Assembly (NCBI RefSeq): GCF_000316515.1
Contig: NC_019675.1
Location: forward strand, 1,451,964-1,515,963
Length of the DNA: 64,000 bases
Origin: Cyanobium gracile PCC 6307
Lineage (GTDB): Bacteria > Cyanobacteriota > Cyanobacteriia > PCC-6307 > Cyanobiaceae
Reading direction: 5' to 3'
This document shows, piece after piece, positions 18,065-28,892 of the stretch. The notes under the pieces are model-generated. The model saw nothing but the letters and a program-made list of their open reading frames with translations. It had not been told where the DNA came from and ran no database searches. The position numbers were made by a program, and so were the translations under genes. Numbering within the stretch: position 1 is the first letter of the stretch; each line of letters opens with the position of its first letter.

Positions 18065-18430
18065 TCAGGACTTGCCGGTGATGGCCCGGGTGGTGCGCAT
18101 CAGCCCGGCGGTGGTCTGCGGCAGGTAGGGGCCCTTGAGCATCTGGCCGCCGATGCGCAGGCTGATGCCGGCAAGAACCACATCAACGGCCGCCACGGCC
18201 GCCGCGGCCTGCAGCCAGCTCAAGGCAAAAACCTCCCGGATCCAGAGCAGCAGCACCAGCTCGGCCGCCACCAGCGCCAGGGTCATCAGGGTGAGGCCCA
18301 TGCCCAGCATCACCCCACCGCCCACGAGGCGACGCTTCTCCTTGTCGGCCTCCTGCAGGGCGATGCGGACGTGCAGGTCCATCACCGAGCTGAGCAGCGC
18401 CGTGACGCGGGCGAAGTTCTGGCCGCTCAT
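18065..18430 (-). CDS. Holin-X/DUF1469-like small membrane protein
   Basis: A 121-residue protein with two membrane helices (about 36-62, MLGMGLTLMTLALVAAELVL, and about 72-95, WLQAAAAVAAVDVVLAGISL) separated by a short loop, with an amphipathic N-terminus. This is the layout of the phage-holin-superfamily 6 (Holin-X, DUF1469) proteins, which are usually envelope stress proteins rather than lysis factors. The ATG at 18430 overlaps the stop of the DUF883-like gene by four bases, so the two are coupled. Confidence 0.75.
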   Translation of the reverse strand: MSGQNFARVTALLSSVMDLHVRIALQEADKEKRRLVGGGVMLGMGLTLMTLALVAAELVLLLWIREVFALSWLQAAAAVAAVDVVLAGISLRIGGQMLKGPYLPQTTAGLMRTTRAITGKS

Positions 18431-18903
18431 GCCGACCGCCGACCCGAGGACAGCAGCAGCCCCACCACCAGCCCCACGCCGGCGGCGATGCCGAGGGCCA
18501 TCAGGGGGCGTTCCCGCACCGGCTTCTCGATCCGGGGCCGCAGGGTGGTGTTGAGGTCGTCGAGCAGGTGCTCGAGCTGATCCTCCAGGGGGCGCAACGC
18601 ATCGACCACGTGCCCCGCCTGTTCACCGGTGACGTTGACCAGATCCAGCAGTTGCTGCTTGACGCCGGTGGCGGTGACGCCGCTCTGGTGGCTGATCACC
18701 TCCACCACGTGATCAAAACTGCCCCGGGTGGCCTCCAGGGTGTGGCGGGCCACTTCGGGCCACTCCTTCTGAATGCTGGGCAGCAGGGTCTCGAAGCGGT
18801 CCCGGAACTGCCTCTGCAGGCGCTGGGCGTCACCTGACCCTGTTGGCTCCGGAGCCGCGATCTGGGCAGGGTCCGGGGCGGGATGGGTGGTGTCCGTTTC
18901 CAT
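18427..18903 (-). CDS. DUF883/ElaB-like membrane-anchored protein
   Basis: A 158-residue protein: a polar N-terminus, long amphipathic helices (about 30-125), the basic stretch RPRIEKPVRERP, then a single C-terminal membrane helix (LMALGIAAGVGLVVGLLLSS) ending GRRSA. This is the layout of ElaB/YqjD-type proteins, C-tail-anchored and linked in E. coli to stationary-phase ribosomes. It is coupled by ATGA overlap to the Holin-X-like gene, the common pairing for these families. The start at 18903 is preferred over the ATG at 18936. It diverges from smc. Confidence 0.75.
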   Translation of the reverse strand: METDTTHPAPDPAQIAAPEPTGSGDAQRLQRQFRDRFETLLPSIQKEWPEVARHTLEATRGSFDHVVEVISHQSGVTATGVKQQLLDLVNVTGEQAGHVVDALRPLEDQLEHLLDDLNTTLRPRIEKPVRERPLMALGIAAGVGLVVGLLLSSGRRSA

Positions 18904-18994
18904 GGGGAATCTGTTGTGAGGCCGATGTGGCTTCACCGTAGAGAGGGTGACTTGAGTTCGTCAGCACCTCGGCTAAGCTGCAGCAGCCTGATGC

Positions 18995-21900
18995 ATGAGC
19001 CAATTGGTTCACATCAATCAGGTCGAGCTCACACATTTCAAGTCCTTCGGCGGGTCGATGACCATCCCGCTGGAAGAGGGTTTCACGGTGGTGACGGGCC
19101 CGAACGGTTCCGGCAAGAGCAACATCCTCGATGCGGTGCTCTTCTGCCTCGGCCTGGCCACCAGCCGCGGCATGCGGGCCGAGCGGCTGCCTGATCTGAT
19201 CAACAGCGCCGTGCTGCGGGAGGGGAAGGCCGCCGAAACCAGCGTCACCGTCCGCTTCGACCTGGGCGACTGGCAGCCGGATGCGGCCGAGGAGGGACTG
19301 GACGTCCCCGAGCAGGGCCCCTGGCTGCAGCGGGGCCAGCGGCAATGGAGCGTCACCCGGCGGCTGCGGGTGGCCCCCGGCGGCACCTACAGCAGCAGCT
19401 TCAGTGCCGATGGGGTGCCCTGCAACCTGCAGCAGCTGCAGACCCAGCTGCGGCGCCTGCGGGTCGACCCGGAGGGCAGCAACGTCGTCATGCAGGGCGA
19501 CGTCACCCGCATCGTCTCAATGAGCGCCCGCGACCGGCGCGGCATCATCGATGAGCTGGCTGGCGTCGCCCTGTTCGACTCCCGCATCGAGCAGAGCCGG
19601 GCCAAGCTCGATGAGGTGGTCGAACGGCAGGAGCGCTGTCGCATCGTCGAGCAGGAACTGCTGGCCGCTCGCCAGAAGCTCGAACGCGACTGCGCCAAGG
19701 CCCGCACCTACCAGGAGCTGCGGGAGCGCCTGCACCAGGGGCGCCTGCAGGAGCAGGTGCTGGCCTGGGAGGAGGCCCGCGCCCACGGCCTGGCCCTCGC
19801 CGGCCGCCTCGAGCGTCTCGACCACTTGCAGGAGCAGGAGCGGCAGGCGATCGCCGCCGGCGAGGCCGAGGTGGTCGCCGCCGCCGCCGCCCTCGAGCAG
19901 CTGCAGGCGGAGGTGAAGACCCTGGGCGAGGACCAGCTGCTGGCGGTGCAGGCCGAACTGGCCGGCCTCGAGAGCAGCGGCCGTGAGCTGGCCCGCCAGG
20001 CGGAGCAACACGGCCAGCAGGCCGAGGAGCTGCAGCGCCGCCGCCAGCAGCTGCAGCAGAACCAGGCGGAGCTGCGCCGGCAGCAGCAGGCCCTCGGCGA
20101 GCGGGCCGACGACGGCGCCATCGACCGCGCCGAGGCCCTCTGCCGTGACGCCGAAGCGGCGGTGGAGCTCTCCCGGCGCCGCCTCGGGGAGGTGGCCGGA
20201 CGCTCCGGCAGCTGGCTGGAGGAGCAGCGGGAGCGCAGCCGTCGGCGCCAGGAGCTGCAGGAACGGCTCGCCCCCCTGCTGGCCGAACGCCAGCAGCTGG
20301 AGGAACGGCTGCGGCAGGCGGGCGAGCGGCTCGAAGAGCTCGGCGGTGAGGCGCTCCAGGAGGACGCGGCCCATGCGGAGGCCGCCGCCGCCCTGGCCGC
20401 CCTGACCGAGCAGGAGCGCAGCCTGCGGGCCGCCCTGGAGGAACGCCAGGAGCGGGCCCGGGAGCTGGCCGAGGCCGTGGCGCTGCAGCAGCGCACCCGC
20501 GTGCGGCTGGAGCAGGAACAGACCAGCCTGGAGCGGGAGATCGCTCGCCTCGACAGCCGCCGCGAGACCCTGCAGGAGAGCCGCGGCACCGGCGCCCTGC
20601 GCCTGCTGCTGGAGGCGGGGCTGGAGGGGATCCACGGCTCGGTCGCCCAGCTGGGCGAGGTGGAGGAGCGGCTGCGGGTGGCCCTGGAGGTGGCGGCCGG
20701 GGGACGCCTGGCCCAGGTGGTGGTGGAGGACGACCGCATCGCCGCCCGGGCGATCGAGCTGCTCAAGAGCCGCCGTGCCGGCCGCCTCACCTTCCTGCCC
20801 CTGAACCGCATCCGGGGCGGCAGTGGTGGCTCGGGGGGGGCGGCCCTGCAACGGGGAACCGCCGGCGGCGGTGGCGGGGCTGGCGGGCTGGTGGGGCGGG
20901 CGGTGGATCTGATCCGCCACGAGCCCGTCTACGCCGACGTGTTCCGCTACGTCTTCGGCGACACGCTGGTGTTCGCCACCCTCGCCGACGCCCGCCGGGA
21001 AATGGGCCGCTGCCGGGCCGTGACGCTCGAAGGGGAACTGCTGGAGAAGAGCGGCGCCATGACCGGCGGCAGCCTGCAGCAACGCTCGGGCCAGCTTGGC
21101 TTCGGCCGCAGCGGCGACGGTGATGAGGCCGAGCCGGTGCGGCAGCGGCTGCTGGAGCTGGGGGAGAGCCTGCTGGCCTGCCGCCGCCGCGAAGCCGAGC
21201 TGGGCCGCAGCCTGGAGGAGGCCCGCCCGGCCCTGCTGGAGCTCCAGCAGCGCCAGGCCGCCCTCCAAGCGGAGCGCAGCGCCGCCGAGCGCACCCTGGC
21301 CCCGCGGCAGCAGCGCCGCGACCAGGTGGCCGGCCGGCGGCGGCAGCTGCAGGAGGCCCACCGGGCCGACCACGGCCGGATGGAGGTGCTCGAGCAGACC
21401 CTGCCCCCCCTGCGCCAGGCCCTGACGGAGCTGGAGGAGGCCGAGCGCGTCGCCAGCGGCAACGACGACAGCGCCCGCTGGCAGGGCCTCCAGGGCGAGC
21501 TGGAGCGGGCCGACCTCGCCCTGGTGGAGGCCCGGCGCCAGCGGGACGAACTGGAGGCCGAACGGCGCGACCGGGCCCTGGGGGCGGAGCGGCTGGGCAG
21601 CCAGCTGGAGGCCCTCGCCGGGGAGGAACGGCGGCTGGTGGAGGCGGTGCAGGCCCTGGTGGCCGAGCGCCAGCTCTGGAAGGAACGCCAGCAGGCGGAG
21701 CAGGAGCGCCGCACCCTGCTGGAGCGCCAGCAGAGCGAGCTGCAGACCCGCTTCGGAGAACGGCGCCGCGCCCGTGACGGGGCCGAAGCCCACCTGGCCG
21801 GCCGGCGCCAGGCCCTGCAGCAGCGCCAGTGGGAACTGCAGCGGCGCCAGGAGGAGCGGCTGGCCCTGGCCGAGGAGCAGCGCAGCCACGGCCTGCGGCT

Positions 21901-22612
21901 GGCCCAGATGGAACGGGAGCTGCCCGACCCCCGCCCGGAACTGGGCGAAGAGGTGCGCGAGGCCGGCCTGGAGGCGCTGCAGCAGAGCCTGCGCAGCCTG
22001 CAGCAGCGCATGGAGGCCCTGGAGCCGGTCAACATGCTCGCCCTCGAGGAGCTGGAGCAGCTGGAGCAGCGGCTGGCCGACCTGGACGACCGGCTGGAGG
22101 TGCTCAGCAAGGAGCGGGAGGAACTGCTGCTGCGGATCGAGACCGTGGCCACCCTGCGCCAGGAGGCCTTCATGGAGGCCTTCCGGGCCGTCGACGGCCA
22201 TTTCCAGACGATCTTCGCCGGCCTCTCCGACGGCGAAGGCCACCTGCAGCTGGAGAACCCGGAGCAGCCCCTCGAGGGCGGCCTGACGCTGGTGGCCCAC
22301 CCCAAGGGCAAGGCGGTGCGGCGCCTGGCCTCGATGTCGGGCGGTGAGAAATCCCTGACCGCCCTCAGCTTCCTGTTCGCCCTGCAGCGCTTCCGTCCCT
22401 CGCCCTTCTATGCCCTCGACGAAGTCGACAGCTTCCTGGACGGGGTGAACGTGGAACGGTTGGCGGCCCTGATCGCCGCCCAGGCCCACCAGGCCCAGTT
22501 CATGGTGGTGAGTCACCGCCGGCCGATGATCGCCGCGGCCACCCGCACCATCGGCGTCACCCAGGCCCGCGGCTCCCATACCCAGGTGGTCGGTTTGCCG
22601 CCGGCGGCCTGA
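18995..22612 (+). CDS. smc: Chromosome segregation protein SMC
   Basis: The condensin ATPase that compacts and separates the chromosome. The 1205-residue product has Walker A GPNGSGKSN (35-43) near the N-terminus, two long coiled-coil arms (about 165-500 and 690-1020), a hinge around 525-680 (GLEGIHGSVAQLGEV; EKSGAMTGGSLQ), and a C-terminal head with signature SMSGGEKSLTALSF (about 1113) and Walker B YALDEVDSFLDGVN. A Gly-rich insert in the hinge (RGGSGGSGG and GGGGGAGG, about 606-635) is longer than in most SMCs. The start follows the Holin/DUF883 pair divergently. Confidence 0.97.
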   Translation: MSQLVHINQVELTHFKSFGGSMTIPLEEGFTVVTGPNGSGKSNILDAVLFCLGLATSRGMRAERLPDLINSAVLREGKAAETSVTVRFDLGDWQPDAAEEGLDVPEQGPWLQRGQRQWSVTRRLRVAPGGTYSSSFSADGVPCNLQQLQTQLRRLRVDPEGSNVVMQGDVTRIVSMSARDRRGIIDELAGVALFDSRIEQSRAKLDEVVERQERCRIVEQELLAARQKLERDCAKARTYQELRERLHQGRLQEQVLAWEEARAHGLALAGRLERLDHLQEQERQAIAAGEAEVVAAAAALEQLQAEVKTLGEDQLLAVQAELAGLESSGRELARQAEQHGQQAEELQRRRQQLQQNQAELRRQQQALGERADDGAIDRAEALCRDAEAAVELSRRRLGEVAGRSGSWLEEQRERSRRRQELQERLAPLLAERQQLEERLRQAGERLEELGGEALQEDAAHAEAAAALAALTEQERSLRAALEERQERARELAEAVALQQRTRVRLEQEQTSLEREIARLDSRRETLQESRGTGALRLLLEAGLEGIHGSVAQLGEVEERLRVALEVAAGGRLAQVVVEDDRIAARAIELLKSRRAGRLTFLPLNRIRGGSGGSGGAALQRGTAGGGGGAGGLVGRAVDLIRHEPVYADVFRYVFGDTLVFATLADARREMGRCRAVTLEGELLEKSGAMTGGSLQQRSGQLGFGRSGDGDEAEPVRQRLLELGESLLACRRREAELGRSLEEARPALLELQQRQAALQAERSAAERTLAPRQQRRDQVAGRRRQLQEAHRADHGRMEVLEQTLPPLRQALTELEEAERVASGNDDSARWQGLQGELERADLALVEARRQRDELEAERRDRALGAERLGSQLEALAGEERRLVEAVQALVAERQLWKERQQAEQERRTLLERQQSELQTRFGERRRARDGAEAHLAGRRQALQQRQWELQRRQEERLALAEEQRSHGLRLAQMERELPDPRPELGEEVREAGLEALQQSLRSLQQRMEALEPVNMLALEELEQLEQRLADLDDRLEVLSKEREELLLRIETVATLRQEAFMEAFRAVDGHFQTIFAGLSDGEGHLQLENPEQPLEGGLTLVAHPKGKAVRRLASMSGGEKSLTALSFLFALQRFRPSPFYALDEVDSFLDGVNVERLAALIAAQAHQAQFMVVSHRRPMIAAATRTIGVTQARGSHTQVVGLPPAA

Positions 22613-22704
22613 GCCGACCGCGTGGGCCACAATGGGCCGACCAGGCTGTTCCAGGCCGTGAAGTCGCTCCCGTTCCCCCTGCCGTCCAGCCCCGATCTCC
22701 GGAT

Positions 22705-23844
22705 TTGACCTCCCCGATTCCCCCCTCCACTGAGCCCGCTGCCCCCAGCGACCGCCTCTGGCTGCGCTCCGAACTGATGGGCACCCAGGTCATCACCCGG
22801 GACACCGGCCGGCGCCTGGGTGTCGTCGGTGAGGTGGTGGTCGACATCGACCGGCGCGAAGTGATCGCCCTCGGCCTGCGGGACAACCCCCTCACCCGTT
22901 TCCTGCCGGGCCTGCCCCGCTGGATGCCGCTCGATCGCATCCGCCAGGTGGGTGACGTGATCCTGGTGGATTCGGCCGACTCCCTGGCCGAGGGCTTCAA
23001 CCCCGAGCGCTACAGCAAGGTCATCAACTGCCAGGTGATCACCGAATCCGGCGAACAACTGGGCCGCGTGCTCGGCTTCAGCTTCGACATCGAGACCGGC
23101 GAACTCACCACTCTGGTGATCGGTGCCCTCGGCGTGCCCCTGCTGGGGGAAGGGGTGCTCAGCACCTGGGAGATGCCGGTGGGGGAGGTGGTCAGCAGCG
23201 GCCCGGACCGGATCATCGTCTACGAGGGAGCCGAGGAGAAGCTCAAACAGCTCGGCACGGGCCTGCTGGAAAAGCTCGGCATCGGCGGCGCCAGCTGGGA
23301 GCAGGAGGAGCGGGACCGGTTTCGCACCGGGGCCGTTCCCGCCGAGAACCAGTTGCCCGCGGGCCAGCCCACGGTCCAGGAGCAGCGCCGTATCCAGCCG
23401 GCCGCCAGCCGCAGCTTCCAGCCCGCCGAGGAGCTGGAGTACGTGGAACTGGAGGAACGGCGCGAGCGGGAGCCCCTGCGCCAGCGCCGCTACCTCGACG
23501 ACGACCTGCCGGAACCGCGCCAGCGGCCCGAAGCCCGGCCGGCCGAGGCCTACGGCCGCGAGGGCGAGCGCCGGGCGCCGGAACGTGACGAGGAGCGGGG
23601 CCCGGCCGAGCGCTACCCCGAAGGGCGCTCCGATCAGGGGCGCTACAGGGAAGACCGCTACGCCGATGACCGCTACCCCGAGGAGCGCTATCGGCCCGAG
23701 CGCCGTTACGAACGGGAGCGGGATCTGGAAGAGCCACCCCGGGCCAGGGAGCCCCAGCGCGATCCCTATGCCCCCCCAGCCGAGGCCCCCCGCTCGAAAG
23801 AGCCGGTGGATGTGGAGCCCGAGATCCTCGACGACCCCTGGTGA
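22705..23844 (+). CDS. PRC-barrel protein with Arg/Tyr-rich charged tail
   Basis: A 379-residue protein, TTG start at 22705. Two PRC-barrel modules lie at about 22-100 (GTQVITRDTGRRLGVVGEVV) and 105-180 (CQVITESGEQLGRVLGFSFD). After residue 205 the sequence becomes low-complexity and strongly charged, with repeats of the type RYREDRYADDRYPEERY (about 305-345), and ends EPVDVEPEILDDPW. PRC barrels occur in RNA-processing and photosynthetic reaction-centre proteins; the role here is unknown. It sits 92 bp after smc on the same strand. Confidence 0.8.
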   Translation: MTSPIPPSTEPAAPSDRLWLRSELMGTQVITRDTGRRLGVVGEVVVDIDRREVIALGLRDNPLTRFLPGLPRWMPLDRIRQVGDVILVDSADSLAEGFNPERYSKVINCQVITESGEQLGRVLGFSFDIETGELTTLVIGALGVPLLGEGVLSTWEMPVGEVVSSGPDRIIVYEGAEEKLKQLGTGLLEKLGIGGASWEQEERDRFRTGAVPAENQLPAGQPTVQEQRRIQPAASRSFQPAEELEYVELEERREREPLRQRRYLDDDLPEPRQRPEARPAEAYGREGERRAPERDEERGPAERYPEGRSDQGRYREDRYADDRYPEERYRPERRYERERDLEEPPRAREPQRDPYAPPAEAPRSKEPVDVEPEILDDPW

Positions 23845-23862
23845 GAGGGGAGCCGCCCCGGC

Positions 23863-24291
23863 TCAGCCCTCAGCGAACTGCAGCGAGGCCGAATTGACGC
23901 AGTAGCGCAGTCCGGTGGGGTTGGGCCCGTCGTTGAAGACGTGGCCGAGGTGGGCGTCGCAGGTCGCACAGCGGATCTCGGTGCGCTCCATGCCGTGGGT
24001 GCGGTCGGTGTGGGTGGTGATCGCTCCGTCGCTCACCCCCTGCCAGAAGCTGGGCCAGCCGGTGCCGGAATCGAACTTGCTGGCGGAGCTGAACAGGGGG
24101 CTGCCGCAGCAGACGCAGTGGTACATCCCGGTGGCCTTGTTGTTCCAGTAGGCGCCGGTGAAGGCACGCTCGGTGCCCCCCTCACGGGCCACCCGGTACT
24201 GCTCGGGGGTGAGCTTCGAGCGCCAGTCGGCATCTGCAGGGACGGTGCTGGCTGGGGTGGTGGCTGAGGTGGTGGAATCGCTCGGCTGCAT
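23863..24291 (-). CDS. msrB: Peptide-methionine (R)-S-oxide reductase
   Basis: MsrB reduces methionine-R-sulfoxide in damaged proteins. The 142-residue protein has the zinc pairs CVCC ([11 protein letters not shown]) and CATC ([19 protein letters not shown]), and the catalytic cysteine in [11 protein letters not shown] near the C-terminus. The SGTGWPSFW motif is intact. The gene lies 38 bp behind the LpxB-related gene on the same strand and converges with the PRC-barrel gene. Confidence 0.96.
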   Translation of the reverse strand: MQPSDSTTSATTPASTVPADADWRSKLTPEQYRVAREGGTERAFTGAYWNNKATGMYHCVCCGSPLFSSASKFDSGTGWPSFWQGVSDGAITTHTDRTHGMERTEIRCATCDAHLGHVFNDGPNPTGLRYCVNSASLQFAEG

Positions 24292-24329
24292 GGTGACTTA
24301 CCCCATCCGGGGCCACTGTGAAGTGGATC

Positions 24330-25631
24330 CTATCCAGATCGCACCGGCACCCCGGAGGGCTCCGGCGGCGGTGGCAGCAGGCCCCGCACCATGGCCGCCA
24401 CCGCCGCCACGGCGCCTGGCGCCCCCCGCAGGCTGCGCAGGTCGTCGGCCATGGCCGCGAGGCGCTCCGGGTGCTCCAGCCAGTCGGCGGCCTCGGCGGC
24501 GATCTGGGCCGGTTCGATCGGCCCCACCCGCTCGGGCACCACGGCGCGGCCGGCGGAGATGTTGGGCCAGGCCAGGAAGCCGCGGTGGCGCATCCGATAG
24601 GCGGTGAGCGCCACCCCCACCAGACGCCGCAGCAGGGGCAGCCGGGCCACCAGCCCCATCCAGCCGTCCCAGGCCTGCATCACCGCCAGGTGCTGGGTGG
24701 GCACCAGCACGATCATCGGCACCGCCAGGGCCCCCAGCTCGGCGGTGTTGGCCCCCACGGTGGTGAGCGCCAGGGCGCACTGACTCAGGGCGGCATGGGC
24801 GGGATGGCGCTCCAGCAGCAGGATGCGGGTGCCGGCCGGGGTGACGATCTCGTCACCCCGGAGCTGGGGCTCGCCGGCCCCCCGCAGACGGTTCAGCGGG
24901 TTGGCGGGCCCGCCGTAGGCCAGCAGTTCCCGCACCGAGGTGGTGGGGGCCACCGGCAGCAGGAAGCGGCAGCCGGGCCGCAGGGCCGCCAGCCGGTCGG
25001 CGGTCTCGAGCAGGAAGGGCACCCCCACCAGCAACTTGGCCCGCTTCGAGCCGGGCAGCAGGGCCACCCAGTCGCCGGGCGGGAGGGGATCGTCCTGGCG
25101 GGCCAGGGTCGAGAGATCTGCCATCAGGTCCCCCACCACCGTGGCCCGCTGCCGCCAGCGGGGGGCCAGGCGGCCGGCGGCGGTGGGGCCCATCACGGCG
25201 ATGCGATCGTTCCAGCGGGGCCAGCGGGCCACCCACTCGGCGTAGGTGAGGTGGCGGTAGCCCAGACGGGCGGAGAGCAGCACGGTCCAGAACTGGTCGC
25301 CGCCGAGGAACACCACCACGCCCCGCTCGGGCCAGGGGCCATGGCGGCGGGGGCGCAGCAACAGCCACCAGAACCGGGAGGCCGGCAGCACCCGCTCGAA
25401 GAGCCCCCAGGCCCGGGCCACCCGATGCTCCGCACCGGTGGCGTTGGGGCAGGGGACCAACACCAGCCGCAGGCTGGAGGGGGCGGTGGGGTCCCGGGGC
25501 CGCAGGGGCTGTAGCCGATGGAGCTGCTCGGCCAGCGGGCGCACCCAGGTGCTCAGCTCGCCCGGACCATTGCTGACCAGCACGATCGCGCTCGCGGCGG
25601 CTGGAGCGGAGACCGGCGAGGGCTGGGACAA
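24330..25631 (-). CDS. Lipid-A-disaccharide-synthase-related glycosyltransferase
   Basis: A GT-B-type protein related to LpxB. Conserved parts are the N-terminal NGPGELSTWVRPLAEQL loop, LPGSKRAKLLVGVPFLL in the middle, and TTVGANTAELGALAVPMIVL near the C-terminal domain. Cyanobacteria carry such a divergent form of unknown exact role; acting in lipopolysaccharide or glycolipid synthesis is plausible. The frame stays open upstream into tRNA-Leu, so the ATG at 25712 cannot be the start. TTG at 25631 (about 433 residues) or GTG at 25581-25583 fit better. Confidence 0.8.
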   Translation of the reverse strand: MSQPSPVSAPAAASAIVLVSNGPGELSTWVRPLAEQLHRLQPLRPRDPTAPSSLRLVLVPCPNATGAEHRVARAWGLFERVLPASRFWWLLLRPRRHGPWPERGVVVFLGGDQFWTVLLSARLGYRHLTYAEWVARWPRWNDRIAVMGPTAAGRLAPRWRQRATVVGDLMADLSTLARQDDPLPPGDWVALLPGSKRAKLLVGVPFLLETADRLAALRPGCRFLLPVAPTTSVRELLAYGGPANPLNRLRGAGEPQLRGDEIVTPAGTRILLLERHPAHAALSQCALALTTVGANTAELGALAVPMIVLVPTQHLAVMQAWDGWMGLVARLPLLRRLVGVALTAYRMRHRGFLAWPNISAGRAVVPERVGPIEPAQIAAEAADWLEHPERLAAMADDLRSLRGAPGAVAAVAAMVRGLLPPPPEPSGVPVRSG

Positions 25632-25673
25632 GAGAACCGCTGGGTCCGGGGGACGGGGGCGGGAAAAGAGAAA

Positions 25674-25755
25674 TGCGGATGGCGAGACTTGAACTCGCAA
25701 GGCCGAAGCCACACGCCCCTCAAACGTGCGTGTCTACCAATTCCACCACATCCGC
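25674..25755 (-). tRNA. tRNA-Leu (anticodon GAG)
   Basis: The minus strand folds as a type II tRNA of 82 nt. The acceptor stem GCGGATG pairs with CATCCGC, followed by discriminator A. The D arm contains TGGTAGAC, the anticodon stem CACGT/GCGTG encloses TTGAGGG with anticodon GAG, a short variable arm follows (GGCTTCGGCC), and the T arm contains GTTCAAGTC. CCA is not encoded. It lies between the LpxB-related gene and accC. Confidence 0.95.
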
Positions 25756-25915
25756 GTGGTCGGAGCGGGCCGGGGCCCTCACCGACTGAGCAATATACGC
25801 ACAGGCTTCCCCGGCCCCGACAACCCTGATGCAGGGGCGGCGCCGGTGAGCACTGATACAGTCCGCCCCGGCACGGCCGCACCCCCCGCCTGCCCCCATC
25901 GCCGGACCTGCACGG

Positions 25916-27254
<1,339 letters not shown>

Positions 27255-27265
<11 letters not shown>

Positions 27266-27569
27266 GCTGGCTGCGCAGCAGGGCCAGGGTGACCAGCCCC
27301 TGCTGACCCACCAGCAGCTCCCGCAGCAGGCTGACCAGCCCCACCCACACCACCGGCGTCACGTCGACGCCGCCGATGGGGTGGATCAGGCGGCGGGTAA
27401 AAGCCAGAACGGGCTCAGTGGGCGCCCCTACCAGCCGCATCACCCCCTTGGAGAGGTCCACGCCGGGGTACCAGGTGAGGACGATGCGGAACAGGAACAG
27501 CAGGGTCCAACCTGCCAGGACCAGCCCAAGGGCCAGGTGCAGCAGGGACAGGGGGGCCGGGGCCGTCAC
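27255..27569 (-). CDS. YggT-family membrane protein
   Basis: A 104-residue integral membrane protein with two hydrophobic segments (about 6-30, [20 protein letters not shown], and 70-95) and the family motif [19 protein letters not shown] with [15 protein letters not shown]. YggT proteins of cyanobacteria and plastids (YCF19 relatives) influence cell-division and thylakoid organisation. The start ATG at 27569 is about 85 bp from the divergent psbX. Confidence 0.88.
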
Positions 27570-27654
27570 AAAGCTCTAAGCGTCAGAAGCCTGATCGTAG
27601 GAAGCCACCCTCCCTGCCTAGGATCCGCCGAGCTGTCCGGAGCGAACGCCTGCC

Positions 27655-27777
27655 ATGACCCCATCCCTCGCCAACTTCCTCAGCAGCCTCGCCTGGGGCG
27701 CGGTCATCGTGGTGATCCCCATCTCCATCGCCCTGGTGCTGATCAGCCAGAACGACCAGGTCGACCGGCGCCTCTGA
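27655..27777 (+). CDS. psbX: Photosystem II protein PsbX
   Basis: A 40-residue single-helix subunit of photosystem II. The sequence opens [20 protein letters not shown], crosses the membrane once (about 12-32) and ends [11 protein letters not shown], the pattern of PsbX, which sits near cytochrome b559 and the QB site in the thylakoid membrane. It is too short for most gene finders. It lies about 80 bp upstream of ycf66 on the same strand. Confidence 0.93.
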   Translation: MTPSLANFLSSLAWGAVIVVIPISIALVLISQNDQVDRRL

Positions 27778-27856
27778 GCCGACGGCCCCCCTGCGCCTGC
27801 CGATGACACGGCGGGCGCGGTCCTTAGAGTGGGTCCCGTCGCCCGGGTGAACCGCC

Positions 27857-28837
27857 GTGGTCAACGCCAGCCTCAACTGGGCCAGCATCGTCGGCATCGT
27901 CCTGGCGGTCGGTGGAGCCTTCCTCTATTTCATGAGGAGCTTCAAGCCGGCCCTGGCCCGGGACTACGACGTGTTCTTCGCCGCCATCGGCCTGCTCTGC
28001 GGCGGCATCCTCTTCTTCCAGGGCTGGCGCCTGGATCCGATCCTGCAGTTCGGCCAGTTTCTGCTGGCCGGCACCACGGTCTTCTTCGCCTACGAGAGCG
28101 TGCGCCTGCGGGGGGTGACCACCGAGCAGGCCCGCCGCTCCTCCTATTTCGACGACGAGGAACCCGCCGCCCCCTTCCGGCCCCGGGGCGGCCTCGGCGG
28201 TGGCCGCAGCTGGGACGACGAGCCCGACCGGTTCGATGAGCCTGAGCCGCTGCGGCGCCGCATCCCCTCTCGGGAAGAGCCCGAGGACGACTTCTACCGG
28301 CCGCGCCGTCCCAGCCGGGCCGCCATCCCCGAGCGGGCCGCCAGCCGCCGCGACGAGCCGGAATCCTGGGACAACCCCAGGGGCGAGCGCCCCTCCGGCC
28401 GCCCCGAGCGCCCTCCCCTCGACGATCGTCCCGACGGGATCGCCGGCCGCTACAGCGCCGGTGGTCAGGGCCGCGCCGCCGCCGGTGATTTCGGAGCCCG
28501 TCGCCGCGACCGCGACAGCGCCCCCGAGCCCCGCCGCGGCTCCCGTCCGGTGGCGGCGGCCGACACGGTTCCCCGCTCCACCCGCCGGGGCCCAGCCCCG
28601 ATGGGCCGGGACTTCGCTGCCGGTTCCGCGGCCGCCGCTCCGCCGGGCACACCCATGGGCACCCCGATTCGCCCCAGCTCGCGGGGCGGCCCCGCCGATG
28701 ACGTCAGTGATGCCGACTTCTCGCCGATGGCCAGCGGCCGGCCACGGCGCGCGGCCGCGGAGACCCGCCCGCCGGCGGCCGACCCTCCCGCCCGCCCCCC
28801 TGCGGCCAGAGACAACAGCTCCCGTTTCGACGACTGA
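27857..28837 (+). CDS. ycf66: Ycf66-family protein with disordered charged tail
   Basis: The first 90 residues are the Ycf66 domain: MVNASLNWASIVGIVLAVGG, then membrane helices around 8-28, 38-55 and 62-80. Ycf66 is conserved in cyanobacteria and some plastids; its function is not settled. The remaining 235 residues are Pro/Arg/Asp-rich and probably disordered, far longer than the membrane part. The start is GTG at 27857. The following lipoprotein gene begins about 55 bp after its stop. Confidence 0.85.
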   Translation: MVNASLNWASIVGIVLAVGGAFLYFMRSFKPALARDYDVFFAAIGLLCGGILFFQGWRLDPILQFGQFLLAGTTVFFAYESVRLRGVTTEQARRSSYFDDEEPAAPFRPRGGLGGGRSWDDEPDRFDEPEPLRRRIPSREEPEDDFYRPRRPSRAAIPERAASRRDEPESWDNPRGERPSGRPERPPLDDRPDGIAGRYSAGGQGRAAAGDFGARRRDRDSAPEPRRGSRPVAAADTVPRSTRRGPAPMGRDFAAGSAAAAPPGTPMGTPIRPSSRGGPADDVSDADFSPMASGRPRRAAAETRPPAADPPARPPAARDNSSRFDD

Positions 28838-28892
28838 GCCGCCGCCCTGCCGGCTGAGTCGCCCTGCTGGCACCCGCCTGCCCCTGCTGGCT

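Noticed and set aside
18065-18430. Holin-like protein as a phage lysis gene
   Set aside because: It is coupled to a DUF883-like gene and has no endolysin or phage context, matching the housekeeping Holin-X family.
19517-22630. 1037-residue open frame antisense to smc
   Set aside because: Composition is Leu/Gln/Gly-rich without any domain, while the plus strand is a full SMC; it is a shadow of GC-rich coding sequence.
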